DNA of 64,000 nt from Epiperipatus broadwayi. Lineage: Eukaryota; Onychophora; Udeonychophora; Euonychophora; Peripatidae. The number at the start of each line of letters is the position of its first letter. The first letter of the stretch is position 1. This document shows, piece by piece, positions 1 through 10,802 of this stretch. The notes beneath the pieces are model-generated. The model was not told the DNA's origin. It was given only the letters and a program-made list of their open reading frames with translations, and ran no database searches. Position numbers and translations under genes: made by a program. The stretch lies in NCBI GenBank assembly GCA_028023455.1, contig JAQFVV010006197.1, positions 16,799,254-16,863,253 of the forward strand, read 5' to 3'.

Positions 1-1150
1 CTGGAAAACCACTACATTGCACAGCCTCAGATCGATTTTATTGTTAGTTCTTATCACGACTTGACAAGAACATCATGGCTATTTTCCACAACCAGTGGTT
101 CCACATGAAAGACAGTTGGTCCATGGGGTTACCTATGAGTGGCATTATATCTAGCATAGTCTTGAATCACTACAAAAAAAAACAACAAATTATTCCAAAA
201 TATTACAACACCAATCAGCCCACCAGCTGCACCAGATATGTTGATAACATGTTCATAGCTATACCCTCTGCAATGAACAAATCAGATCTGAGCTACAAAA
301 TAGCATACTTCTCACTCTAAATATTGAACATGAAAATAGCTACAAACATAAAATATTTGGATATATATTTACATCAAGAACACACATATTTTAAATATAA
401 AATGATCATCAAACCTCCAATTCACCAACCAACCACAAACTCTCTGGCTTGACTTCATTCCTATATAGAAACACGCAGCTATGCAAATTTGAGGCATATA
501 GAAAAACGAACTTGGTCTCATATATAGATGACTTATTAAAGATTGGATTTAAACAAAAGGCTTATTGATAAGAAAATTAGACAAATTTTACTCTAAGATA
601 AACAACAACACAGCTAATCTCGATAAACAAAGGCTATTACTTCCATACTTCTTGAAAAACTTTGTACGATTTTTAATAATAAGTATCATTTGTGTTTTCA
701 CCCTACCCTCCCAATTCCAACAAATTAATTAACAACACTAAAGACAGATTACCACCCTTTCAAACACCTCAAGTGGTGTACAAGATTGCCTGCCCTGTAA
801 CAAATTGTCATGCCTCATACTTTGGAATACCAGAGCTTCACTATCTATATGGCTGTCTCAATATATATATATATATTCTTACAACAAAGCAATAACAGAC
901 CCAACTTGTAACCCAGTTTTTACCCAGCATCGCAGCTCAGCAGGACATGATTGCCAACCTCAGGACCCTGTTGTTGTTTGCAGAGAACGATATGAAAATT
1001 GAAAGAGGCTTGCTTTATTGCTAGGAATAATCATACCATCAACAGAAAAGACATGCAATATATCCAAGAAATGGAATACATAAAGTCATTTGCATTGCAG
1101 TTAAGCACTTTCTTTAGTTACAATATGGCTATGATTATGTGGGCTGTGTC
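1..1150 (+). mobile_element. Penelope-like retroelement relic, RT to GIY-YIG region (5' end outside window)
   Basis: The plus-strand frames carry the end of a Penelope-like reverse transcriptase followed by a decayed GIY-YIG endonuclease. The stretch GLPMSGIISSIVLNHY (about 135-180) matches the family block G.(A/P)MG..(S/I)..(A/I), and RYVDN (about 235-250) is the RYVDD active-site block with its second Asp replaced by Asn. Further down, QVVYKIACPV (about 770-800) plus ASYFG corresponds to the VYKI.C....YIGE start of the GIY-YIG domain, and GHD...VVVCRER (about 945-990) to its C-terminal part. Stops and frame changes separate the blocks, so the copy is dead. In intact members the RT copies RNA primed on chromosome ends or breaks and the GIY-YIG nuclease nicks the target. 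The window begins inside the element. Confidence 0.75.
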
Positions 1151-2285
1151 CCTCAAAAGTGTTCAGCCTCACTTATTCATATTTATTTTGTATTATTGTA
1201 ATATATAAAGAATTTAAAAAATTTGGCTTTGTGTGTGTATGCGTTGTTAGTGCAAATCATATTTATATAGTAGTATTTAACTGCAAAATTTAAACATTTC
1301 ACTTATTTCAAAAATATTTTAAGTTAATAGCAATGAAAAAAAGATTGCTGAAAGATAAAATAAAATGTGAATAATAATGCAGTAAAAGTCTGATGAATTT
1401 AAGTATAGAAAAAGATTGTATTGTTTAATTGGAGCAGAAAGCTATTTTAAAACTAATTATACAAAAGAGTAAAGAGGAAGAGTTAGTATAATCAATATTT
1501 GAAAGACTAATTGCAGGTGAAACGAATGTACATGGATGCAATTAAAAGATTGATGATAATTTGGGAAAAGATGCATTGCTGGAGAGATAGCCTAATGTAA
1601 ATAGCTATTAAACTTTCATAATCATTAATACTGGTTATTAAAAGAGAAATGTATAAATAGTGCATGCTGAAAAGAGCAAGAGCGTTTTCTTATTCTTTGT
1701 GAATGGTGCTGCTTGCTATTGTGTCATGGGATGTTAGAAAAAAGACCCAGAGAAAAAGCTGTTGGAAAAGTTGTAGTGACTTTTTTTTCCATGAAGGTCA
1801 TCTCAGAGTTCATGCCTTTGTAGGTGCAAATAGCCAGATAGATCATACAGTCTTATTTTTATTTGTGTATGTCTGATAAGGCTTCTTGAGAACTGGTGCA
1901 GTCGGACTGTGAGTATAAACAATTTTGTTATTTACTCGGGTCTGAGAATAGTTAAGACTGTGGTTAGTTTTTAATTGTGGGGAGTATTAGCATTTATTGG
2001 AAGTAGTCCTTCAATTCAAAGACTTATTTGATCATGTTAGTAATTGCAGAACTTTAGGAAGGGATATGAGCATGGATAATTGCTGGTTGATCAGTTGGTG
2101 GTCATCATAATTACTAAAGTCACAACCAAGTCTGCCAAAATAAAAAGCTGGTACAGTTTACAAATGCCTGCAAGCCAGGAATAGTGAGCAAAGCGGATGC
2201 TGTCATCAAATCATATATAATGTGTTATATATGCTAATGTAAATAAATATATTGTCATATTTATTTTAATGATTTCTTTTAAAAC
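1151..2285. other. AT-rich non-coding stretch
   Basis: No coding motif, RNA gene or clear repeat is visible apart from short homopolymers. It lies between the Penelope-like relic and the hAT relic. Confidence 0.4.
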
Positions 2286-2618
2286 TTATAGTCTATGATT
2301 TTTGTTATTCTGTTGGTATTCAGCTTCGTTATTGAATACACAACAAATATATTTTGTAGCTAAAACTTCTCGATGAATTATACAATGCATAGATTTACAC
2401 TCTGGTGCTAATTCTTTAATTTTCATTAGTGCACCTGATATTTGTCCAATCATTGTGCGAACACCATCTGTACAAACATCCACACATTTGTACCAACTTA
2501 TATTGTTGTTAATAAAATAATCATTGATTATTTTGAATATTTTGTCTGATGTTATTCATACAGACGACTTACAAAATATTATTTTTTCTTGAATTTCCAT
2601 TGAGGAAATCAAATCTTA

Positions 2619-2948
2619 CATATACAAGTAATTGCACTAATTTAGAGACATTGATGCTTTTGTCTTCTTGCACAGAATAAAACTAGCATTCTCTTAATGT
2701 CTTGATTAATCATCTATCTTTTATTGTAGTGTTTTATAGTGACAGTCTATCAATTTTCTTGGGTGATTTTTCTCCAAGTACATATACAAGTAATTGCATT
2801 AATTTAGAGACATTGATGCTTTTGTCTTCTTGCACAGAATAAAACTACCATTCTCTTAATGTCTTGATTAATCATCTATTCACCTTTTATTGTATTGTTT
2901 TATAGTGACAGTCTATCAATTTCCTTGGGTGTTTTTTTCTCCAAGTAC
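2619..2948. repeat. Direct tandem duplication, about 162 bp x 2
   Basis: Unit 1 runs 2619-2780 and unit 2 starts at 2781. Both begin with CATATACAAGTAATTGCA and end with TTTTCTCCAAGTACA, with a handful of substitutions and small indels. The duplicated piece is part of the hAT relic, so the duplication arose inside the dead transposon. Confidence 0.85.
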
Positions 2949-2980
2949 AGATTTCACAACATCTTTAGTTATTGATAGCA

Positions 2981-3100
2981 AAAGGTTTCTTCAATTATGC
3001 ATGCTTTACTGCACCTGGCTAAAGGTTTCTTCAATTATGCATGCTTTACTGCACCTGGCTAAAGGTTTCTTCAATTATGTATGCTTTACTGCACCTGGCT
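2981..3100. repeat. Minisatellite, 40-bp unit x 3
   Basis: Three head-to-tail 40-bp units at 2981-3020, 3021-3060 and 3061-3100. Each starts AAAGGTTTCTTCAATTATG and ends TGCACCTGGCT. The first two are identical; the third differs at one base. The near identity means a recent expansion. The unit length is not a multiple of three. Confidence 0.95.
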
Positions 3101-3835
3101 ATACGCAAACTTGACAATATGATACCACTACATAACTGGTGTTAACACTGGTAAAACAAGAAAAACTGCTTTTTGGTCATGAAATTCACATTGTCTTCTT
3201 TTAAAAAAATCTGTTTGTTTTTTAAATTTTGATGTTGGGATAATAAATATCATTTCAAAAAAAAAAGCTTCGAACATCTGTTTGATAAACATTCCCAACA
3301 TATAACACATTGAGAAATAGGTTCAGTTTCTGTGATCGAGAATCCATAGTTTATATAGTCAAGATCATACTGCCTAATCCAACTATAAGTTTTGATGCCC
3401 ATAGTTCTTCTTTGGTCATATCTGGCAATTTATTTTTTTTTGATTTGGAATAATTATATCCAGCCTGCTCTAATAATCTCTTTATATTAAGGCCATTGAT
3501 TATCCTATTTTAAATGACAATTGAAATAATAATAACAAATAAATACGACTTGAAACTTACATTTAATATTACTATGTCAGTTGTTAAATGTATAATGTTT
3601 TTTATTAGACTGCACTTCATAGAATTAATAAAAGTCACATTATAATTTACAAAACGAACAAACTTATATTTCTTTTCAATATATTTGCACTGGATGTAAT
3701 ACTAGAAATAACCATTACAAACAGATTTCATGACAGTATTTAGCACCATATAAGAAAAAGCATGGGCTAGTAAAAGCTCAAAATATTATTTTTCATCAAA
3801 CTTGTACTTTCTTTTGCTTTTTATTTTTTTTAAAA

Positions 3836-5743
3836 TGTACTAGTACATATAATATACTCCACCGCTTGATGGCATTGGTTTTCACCAAATACACATCAAT
3901 ATGCCATTTTAGTGGCCTAACTTATGGCTAACACTACAACAGTGTTGTTGTAGCCATAATAGGCCACTTGATGGTGAGGTATTCTATGTTACATAACAAA
4001 ATACCATGCCCATTGTGTTGCAAAAGTATTCCTCAAGTGAGCACAATTAACCTATCACTATGGTAAGATTTGATGGTAGCCGTATTTTAAGTATGCAAAA
4101 CTCTTAAAATATTCATTACTGAATAATTGTGAGAAAGATTAATCGAAATAGTAGTACAAAGTAAGAATTGTCAGCCCATCACACAGGTTTCCATATGATT
4201 TGTAACTGAACCCAACTGCAAAAGATTAGGTTAAAAAGCAGAGTTTGGCCAAGCATGCAAGAATAAATACAATGGTGACTGTAAATGTAAAAATTCATTG
4301 AAGCTAAGTAAATTACTGGTGATAGAAGCTGATGCTGTGGCATTTTTTCAGAAGGAAAACATCTTGTCAAAGTCGAAGCTATGTGATTGCAGGAGAAGCA
4401 TGATTTTTAGTCAATTACAGGAACTGGGAATTTCGCTTCCATCCCTGCAAGCATCGCTGTGGTCTGCATAAAGGCAGTTGGTTCAACAGCTGTTGTCAGA
4501 TAGGGTGTCTGGATAAAATCATGGAGGTAGACAAGACCCTCTTCAGTTGAAGAAAAAACCACCAGGGCAGGATATTGCCCCATCAATGGCTGTTCAGCAG
4601 GGTGTCATGACCCTGGAAAATGTTTTGCTGTAGCAGTACCATCTCGCTCAGCAGCACTCCTCCAAGCCATACGTGACAACATCCAACCTGGAACTACCAT
4701 CTACAAGAATTGCTGGAAAGATTAAGACAGCTGATCTGGAGGCTGCTGGTTTTTCCCACCTCACCATAAATCACCGGTACCACTTTGTTGACCCCTCCAC
4801 AGGGGCTCACACCCAGAACATCAAGAGATTGTGGGGGCTTTTGAAGTGGCAGAACTAGAAGCAGCGTGGCACAGGTAGAACAACCATTGACTTTTCTTTG
4901 ACATTTGTCTGCACAAAGGACAGGATTTGTTCCGAGTGATACTAGGTGAAATGAGCCTAGAAGTGACTGTTTATTTTTTATTTAATTTGCGCCAAAATAT
5001 TTATAACTTGTATTTTTTATTCAATAAATGTCCAAATTATTTCATGGAAAATTGTTGTTGTTATTTACATAATTGAAAAGAAAACTAAACTTGCTCTCCA
5101 TCAAAAAACAAACTGTAGGTTTATTAAAAATGAAATGTTTTTCTTAGAAAGCATACAAATTAAGCAATAACTTCACGGCAGCATAAATGTTAAAATAAAA
5201 ATATTAAAGAAGTTGATAATTAAAAATCAAACCAACCCCTTCCACTATCTAAAAATAAAGAACTTTTTGATAGCATAAATGTTTAAAAAAAAATGTATAT
5301 ATATAAAAAAAAAGTAAAAAGACGATAATTAAAAAGCAAACCAACCTCCCCCCACCCATCTAAAAACCAAATGTTTGTCTATTAAAAATGAAATGTTTAA
5401 GTCTTTAGTAAAAAAAAAAAAAACCATATTATTTTCGAAAAGTGTTTAAAAAAATATAAAAAAGTAAAAAATACCCTAGAGAAAAATGAAATGTTTAAGG
5501 CTTTTGTCAGAAAAAAAAAGCATAGTATTTTCGAAAACTGTTAAAATACAAATCCCGTATATAAAAAAAATGAAAACTTTTTTAAAAAAATAACGTATAG
5601 AAATTTGTAAAAAATTAAAAATATAAATTTATAAAATTTACTGTATTTTACCATATTGTCATCCCATGAACAATGTATATTGATGTGCATTGGGCAAAAA
5701 CCAGCACAATCAAGCAGTGGAGTGTATTATATGTACTACTACC
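3836..5743 (+). mobile_element. Merlin-class DNA transposon (copy 1)
   Basis: The ends are inverted repeats of roughly 70 bp. The left arm (about 3836-3905) contains AGTACATATAATATACTCC...CTTGATGGC...ACACATCAATAT. The reverse complement of the right arm (about 5672-5743) contains AGTACATATAATACACTCC...CTTGATTGT...GCACATCAATAT. The right terminus begins GGTAGT, a GG start as in Merlin elements. The interior holds a decayed ISXO2-like transposase at about 4430-4858. The remaining interior is AT-rich with poly-A runs. I could not find a convincing 8-bp target duplication because both flanks are A/T runs. Two further copies with the same terminal layout lie at 8212-11987 and 15517-17027. Confidence 0.82.
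4430..4858 (+). pseudogene. Merlin (ISXO2-like DDE) transposase relic
   Basis: Catalytic part of a Merlin transposase spread over three frames. The first acidic position is in EVDKTL (GAC at 4530-4532), matching the family pattern (E/I)DE..F. A second block, IYKNCW (AAT at 4708-4710), aligns with the family's (I/V).(S/T)DCW, so the second catalytic Asp is Asn here. The third block, FVDPSTGAHTQNIKRLW (about 4781-4831), is the diagnostic FVDP.TGAHTQ(N)(I/V)E..W motif with the final acidic residue replaced by Lys (AAG 4823-4825). At least two frameshifts separate the blocks. Intact enzymes cut and paste the element via its terminal repeats; this copy lacks two of the three acidic residues and an open frame. 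The family call rests mainly on the GAHTQN motif. Confidence 0.8.
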
Positions 5744-6599
5744 AAAAAAAATGTTGATACAAAAAAAATTCATCAGTTATACTTTTGTGATTTTTTTTTT
5801 TTTTTTTAAATAAAAATGTTTTTAAAAAAATAATTAAATGTTATACATAATATATTTTGTTGTTATTATTTTACTTGTCATGTACCAGTAACTTGGTGTT
5901 CACATACTAGCGGTTGGGAATCGCTAGCCCAAACAACAATTATTTCTTTTGCCATGTTATTGCAGGTTTTCAGTGGCTATTTTCAAATTATATTATTTTT
6001 TCTGCTATAGACAGGTTTTAATTGTATGAGAAATGTACTTTATTTAAAATAAATAGATACTCTATTCTAATAATTTTTATTAGTCGTTCATTAGACTAGA
6101 GATTATTCAATAATGAAATGTGCATCTTGGGGATATATCTTTGGTTATATGTTTATGATTACATTCCTCTATAAGGTGTTAAAAGAGAATAGAACCTAGT
6201 ACTTATAAGAGAATAAGATATTCTATTTTATTTTCTTTTTATTTTCATATAGCACATATTTAATTAATACACACACTACATTTTATTTGTTATTAATTGG
6301 GCCAGAGCAATTGCAAATAAAGATCTTATATATATATATATCTGATAGAAGAATGGTATGTCTATCATGACTAATAAAAATAACCCTATTACATTCTTAT
6401 AATTATTTGATTTATTTTTATTGTTGATTACTTGGCACATAGCTTTGCTAATAATTTGTGTTTGCATGTTTTTAAATGTCTGTAAACTTTTCATCATTTC
6501 TTCAAACATTTCTAGTTTTCACACATTTAATTGCACTTCTCATCTTTAATTAAAGTATTTGGTGATTTGAATCATAACTATATTGTCTTTTCTTAATTA
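5744..6599. other. AT-rich spacer
   Basis: Poly-A/T runs and AT-rich DNA between the first Merlin copy and the fold-back repeats. No coding or structural feature is supported. Confidence 0.35.
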
Positions 6600-7030
6600 T
6601 TACTTAGGTAAACCACTAAACATTATATAATCATCATTCTTTATGCTTACACAAGTTGTTTGCATAGAGGCAAAACTCTCCATATAGTAGCACCACTCTG
6701 TGCAAGCCAGAGTAATCAATAAAAGCAGGAAGGTTTCTGCATAAAATCCCTACCTAGTGCCTACTCATTTAATATTCCTAGACTAGTTTCTAGCTTGTGT
6801 CTTTCATCAGTGAGGAGCCTTGAATCTGAGAGCACTGGACCTAGATCTTAGGATGTAATACAACTCTCCAGCAACCATCTTTTATCTTATTAGCTAATTA
6901 TAAAGCTTTTTGAGCCCAAAATGAAAAAATAATGTTTTTTAATTCAAGCTCATTACCTTGTATAATCGTATAGATCTGAACTCAGTTCAGCATCCATACT
7001 TTTTGGTGTCTTTGGTTCTTTAATAACCAT
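6600..7030. repeat. Fold-back MITE-like repeat, single-arm copy
   Basis: Contains the family landmarks in order: TTTATGCTTACACAAG, CAAAACTCTCCATATAGTAG, GCAAGCCAGAGTAATCAAT, AAATCCCTACCTAGTGCCTA, AGACTAGTTTCTAGCTTG, TCATCAGTGAGGAGCCTTG and TCTGAGAGCACTGGACCTAG. Only the left arm is present here; the adjacent copy at 7062-7625 has both arms. No coding capacity is seen. It is a non-autonomous element of unknown superfamily. Confidence 0.7.
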
Positions 7031-7061
7031 AGTCATCATAATCCTTTTGGTGAGGATTGGT

Positions 7062-7625
7062 ATTAAACCACTAAACATCATACAATTACCATTCTTTATG
7101 CTTAAACAAACTGTTTAAACAAAAGCAAAGCTCTCCATACAGTAGAACCATTCACTGCAAGCCAGAGCAGGAAGGTTTCTGCATAAATACCTATCTAGTG
7201 CCTATTTATCCAATATCCCCCAGATTAGCTTCTAGCTTTCATCAGTGAAGAACCTTGGATCTGAGAGAACTGCACATAGATCTATCTAAAAGTATGGATG
7301 CTGAAGACCCATACAATTACACAAGCTAATGAACTTGAATTGAAAATATTATTGTGTTTTCATTTCAGTCTTTTTTATAGTTATCTAATAAGGTGAAAGG
7401 TGGCTGCTGGAGGATTGCCTTAGATCCTAAGATTTAGGTGCAGAGCTCTCAGATCCAAGACTCCTCACTGATGAAAGCCACAATTAGAAATTAGTCTGGA
7501 GATATTGGATGAGTAAGCACTAGATAGAGATTTTATTGGCAAACTTTCCTGCATCCATTGATTACTTTGGCTTGCACTGAATGGCTCTACTGTATGGTGA
7601 GTTTTACCTCTGTATGTTGTTATTT
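7062..7625. repeat. Fold-back MITE-like repeat, two-arm copy
   Basis: The left arm (7062-7290) and right arm (about 7400-7625) are inverted copies: TAGTGCCTATTTATCCAATATC on the left matches the complement of GATATTGGATGAGTAAGCACTA on the right, and likewise for the CTCTCCATACAGTAG and GATCTGAGAGAACTGCAC blocks. The spacer contains family-specific sequence near 7290-7390. Four related loci occur in this window. Confidence 0.75.
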
Positions 7626-8203
7626 AATTCTTGAAGAATTCTTACATGAATTTCATAACAACATCCCTCTTTTTAGTAATAATTCTGTCATTTCTTTATA
7701 TATGAAACATATATGAGTCTTAATAAAAATAATCATAACAATTCATTGTTTTGTTTTGTTTTATATTAAAAAAGGTTTATTATATACAATAGAAAATTTT
7801 ACATGTAAGTACATCATATCATAAATACATTAACAAACAAATTAGATTATCGACACAGAGTATGAATTGTGTGACAACATGATTAGGTCAGAGAACAAAC
7901 ATGTATATAAGTATACATGTACAACACAAGCAGCAGTAGCCATTTGAAAAGAATATGTCATTTCAATTCCTTAGATGCTTACGACGATTGTTTTCTTGTT
8001 AGAATATTTGTTTGAGGGTGGCTTCATGGACATCATCTCACACATTGGGAAAAACAACTTTATCCCATTTATCACGAAACAGGAGATCAGGTGACATTGT
8101 ACAGTATCTAGTCTTTGCCTGTAAAAGGAGCTTTAAGAATATATCATCCAGCTTCAATGTGTTTGATGTTCTAAAATGTTCTTCACAGATTTTTAATTAA
8201 ATA

Positions 8204-8211
8204 GATTTTTT
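8204..8211. repeat. Target-site duplication, left (GATTTTTT)
   Basis: The 8 bp GATTTTTT immediately precede the left GGTAGTC terminus. The same 8 bp follow the right terminus at 11988-11995. Eight bp is the usual Merlin duplication size. The low complexity of the motif lowers its weight. Confidence 0.55.
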
Positions 8212-8828
8212 GGTAGTCGTCGAAAAGCCACCATATCCCACTTGATGGCGCCATTTTCGCACTAAAACACATAAAAATGCCATTTCTGCGGCCGACACAT
8301 TCGAACCCGCGTTTTCTATAATACAACTATTTTGTTGTGCTACAGATTGCAGGCCACTATGTCACGTTGCAGTACAGCATTATGTCACATTGCAGCAAAT
8401 AAATTTGATGAATTCGCACACTTCATACAATTATTACGGCTTGGTGTGAGAGTGTGTGTATTTGAATTTGATGGAAATGTGGTTTTTATTGAATTTATTT
8501 TAAAATATTGAAATGTTCAAATTTTGTAAAGTAATAACTAACAGACTTTTTACACTGTAGTGTATTGAAGTTTTAAGTGGTAAGTGTTGATGAGATATAT
8601 ATGTAAAGTGAGTTGGAATTAGGTAACGCATCAAGTAACGTACTGTTCGTAACATTCCATGAAACAAACAAGATTCTACCACGTGTATATTTTTGAAATA
8701 AAAAAGAGCGTTAACACAAAAATATCCAGTAAGAAAAGTACAATTGTACACTGTTTTATAAATGTCATAAAAAGCATATATTATAAACATGGTTAATAAG
8801 TAAAGAAGACATTTTATATATATATTTG

Positions 8829-9259
8829 TGTAATGTCTTCGCCCCTAAGCTTTTACAGAGGGGTAGAAAAACACAATCCGATCGAACTCGGCTGAACAAC
8901 TCTTAAAACCGTTGTGCCGCAAATAGCTCTTAATAGCTTTATGTACCCAACTTCTGTTAACAAGACTGTAACAAGTGCGCGATGTTTTCCTCTAGCAGTT
9001 TATATATTCCTCTGAGGTCTTTTGTTAAGTCTTATCTGCTACATTCCAAAAACTTAATCGCGTCTTTTCCAAATCCGTTTTATTGTTCTTACTTTAATTA
9101 TATATTTTTTATCTCTGATAAAAATAATCCCACAACTTGTTTTTAATTATAATTATTTTCCATTATAATTATTTTTACTTTCAATAAAATTAATCGAAAA
9201 CTTCTGGAGTAAATTGTCTCTAGTAAACTCGCTGTTTATTTCTCAACACGAATACAACA
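8829..9259 (-). repeat. 3' LTR of gag-only element
   Basis: Plus-strand sequence runs TGTAATGTCTTCGCCCC to CACGAATACAACA. It pairs with 10803-11237 over its whole length. This copy retains more CpG sites than its partner (for example CTTCGCC here, CTTTGCC in the partner). Confidence 0.92.
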
Positions 9260-9276
9260 CTTCCTCCTCTCACTCC
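9260..9276 (-). promoter_or_regulatory. Polypurine tract next to 3' LTR
   Basis: On the minus strand the 17 nt GGAGTGAGAGGAGGAAG directly abut the 3' LTR. This is the place and composition expected for the primer of plus-strand DNA synthesis. It supports the minus orientation of the element. Confidence 0.75.
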
Positions 9277-9307
9277 AAAAGTTAGAGTTTATTTACATTA
9301 CACATAC

Positions 9308-9712
9308 TCATCCAATATGCACAATTTCCTTTTTCAGCTTGGAGAAACACTTGATTTTTCCAATTAAACCTTGAAAATTGTGTGAACTCTTCTTTTTTTT
9401 CACCACCTTTAATGCTTTTTTCTCCTGCTTGGAGAAACTCTGGATTCCCTTTTGCTCTTCATTTTTTGTCTTTGGCCGCTCAATGTCTAAAGATTTCCGT
9501 TCTAAAAAATCTTCGAACGTGTCAATTTCATTTTCACTTTCGGCCATCTTTTCCTGTAGTTTCATTTCATACTGCTGCCAACTCTCTACCTGTTTGGATA
9601 ATTGTGACATTGCGAGTTCGCTTTTTAAATCTTCGTTCAATCTTTCAAAACTCTGACATTCTGAAAATTTGCTTTGTAATTTTTTACTAAATTCTGAATT
9701 TTGTTGTTCCAA
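9308..9712 (-). CDS. Coiled-coil reading frame in the pol position of the LTR element
   Basis: An open frame of 134 codons between gag and the polypurine tract, where protease and polymerase would normally sit. The product is rich in Glu, Lys, Gln and Ser. Residues 1-75 show spaced Leu/Phe/Met residues among charged ones, consistent with an amphipathic helix or coiled coil. The C-terminal third is strongly basic (KKALKVVKKKKSS region). No cysteine or aspartic protease motif, no YXDD box and no zinc finger is seen. Related Leu/Gln-rich sequence upstream (about 9720-9920) suggests the frame was once longer. I do not recognise the protein: it may be a captured host segment, an extended gag or a helper-recognition protein. 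The start codon is simply the first ATG, so the true start is uncertain. Confidence 0.45.
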   Translation of the reverse strand: MEQQNSEFSKKLQSKFSECQSFERLNEDLKSELAMSQLSKQVESWQQYEMKLQEKMAESENEIDTFEDFLERKSLDIERPKTKNEEQKGIQSFSKQEKKALKVVKKKKSSHNFQGLIGKIKCFSKLKKEIVHIG

Positions 9713-9968
9713 TTCTTTTAATTTAATTCATAAATGTCCAGTTTTAATTTGTGCACTTTTGATAGTTCTTTAAATTGCAAGTTGAGTTATAGCTCCGATT
9801 GCGTCTTTCTCTCAAGCATGGCAGCTATAACTCCAATTCTTGTAGTTTAGTGATCTGTCTTTGTCTTTGCAAAAAAGTTCTATCTCTCATGGCCATGCTT
9901 TGTGCCTTAGTTGATACATAGCCAATGGTATACATTGTATCATCTGTGCTTGGATTATATTTTGTTTG

Positions 9969-10711
9969 TCATGGTTTTTTGCATACAGCTGCTAAATGTC
10001 CTTTAAATCCACAGTTAAAACAGTTTTCTTTTCTCCGTTTACAATTTTTAGATACATGGCCAGTTTTACCACAGCAGAAGCATTTCACTGTTAACATTTT
10101 CTCTCTATAAATATTTTCATTCTTTGGCTGCTGGCTTTGATCTGTTTTGTAAACTGCCATGTTTCTGGTCTCTTCTGAGTTGTTTCTAAAAGCTATGGTT
10201 TGCTCAATTACTGCTTCATATGCTATTCCTTTTTTAATAGCCACTTCGTATGATAAGTCGCTTTCCATTAACAATGTCTGTTGCAATCTTTCATCATACA
10301 TTCTCTACTACAATTGATCCAGCAAAGCTTGATCTAAAAATTCGCCATAATCACAGTTTTTTGCCAGCTGTTTTAATGCTATATCATGGTCTTTAATTTT
10401 TTCCTCCCTGGCTTGTTTTCTATTTCTCAGAGTTAATCTAGCTATGTGTCTAGACAGCTTTGGTCTAAAATAGTCCATTAATTTTTTAACTATATCTTCA
10501 AACTGTACTCCATCAGTTATCAGTCCGTCCATAATTTATTAATAATTTCTATGACTTTGCGTCCTCCTAAACATAAAAGTGCGGCCACTTTTTTTTCATT
10601 ATTTTTTATCCCATTTTACTTGAAAAAAATTTCCAATTGCATTATATAGAAAGGCCATTCCTCGGCATTTTCAATGCTAAATTCAGGAATACTGCTTTGT
10701 CCTAATGACAT
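9969..10711 (-). pseudogene. gag: Ty3/Gypsy-class gag relic with two CCHC zinc knuckles
   Basis: Gag forms the particle that packages the element RNA in the cytoplasm. An ATG at 10709-10711 lies about 92 bp inside the 5' LTR and begins MSLGQSSIPEF; a TAA follows after 31 codons (10616-10618). A frame change leads into the capsid-like segment at 10308-10532, with LMDYFRPK and a helix ending CDYGEFLDQALLDQL, matching the retrotransposon gag domain pattern (C.(F/Y)G.FL(D/E).AL.D). Two adjacent TAG codons (10302-10307) interrupt the frame before YDERLQ. The C-terminal part (9969-10301) has two C-x2-C-x4-H-x4-C knuckles, CFCCGKTGHVSKNC and CFNCGFKGHLAAVC. The lesions make this copy non-coding. The class assignment rests on the capsid motif, the knuckles and the 5-bp target duplication. 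Confidence 0.85.
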
Positions 10712-10780
10712 TTTACTTGTTTCCGAATGTATCAGTTGACTTTCTCGTCTGGCTTATTCTTTCAAGTTTTACTAGGTTCG

Positions 10781-10798
10781 AAACTTTAGACTGCGCCA
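10781..10798 (-). promoter_or_regulatory. Candidate tRNA primer-binding site
   Basis: Five nt inside the 5' LTR the minus strand reads TGGCGCAGTCTAAAGTTT. It starts with TGG, the complement of a tRNA CCA end, and the complementary plus strand reads GGTTCGAAAC...GCGCCA, like a tRNA T-loop followed by the acceptor end. The matching tRNA was not identified. Confidence 0.55.
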
Positions 10799-10802
10799 AT
10801 CT

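Larger units (their letters stand above)
2286..3440 (-). pseudogene. ZBED/FAM200-like hAT transposase relic, N-terminal part
   Basis: Read on the minus strand, this is the first part of a domesticated-type hAT transposase (ZBED5/FAM200 group). From the N-terminus: a BED-like zinc-finger remnant with YGFSITETEPISQCVIC near 3340-3390; the linker NKQIFFK/FFKRRQCEF near 3180-3220; the block VSKLVQLLVYVRFDF near 2600-2660; and the catalytic-core segment VCTDGVRTMIGQISG...ECKSMHCIIHRE near 2340-2480, which is the conserved (C/I)CTDGA..M.G...G and (H/T)C..HRE region. Frames are interrupted by stops, shifts and two tandem duplications. The C-terminal dimerisation domain is missing; the copy ends near 2286. 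hAT transposases cut and paste DNA in the nucleus; this one cannot make a functional protein. Confidence 0.72.

Noticed and set aside
2981-3100. CRISPR-like array
   Set aside because: The three 40-bp units are directly adjacent with no unique spacers, in animal DNA. It is a minisatellite.
9378-9690. Two plus-strand open frames opposite the coiled-coil frame
   Set aside because: Ser/Phe-rich mirror images of the minus-strand coding sequence inside the LTR element, whose direction is fixed by primer site, polypurine tract and gag.
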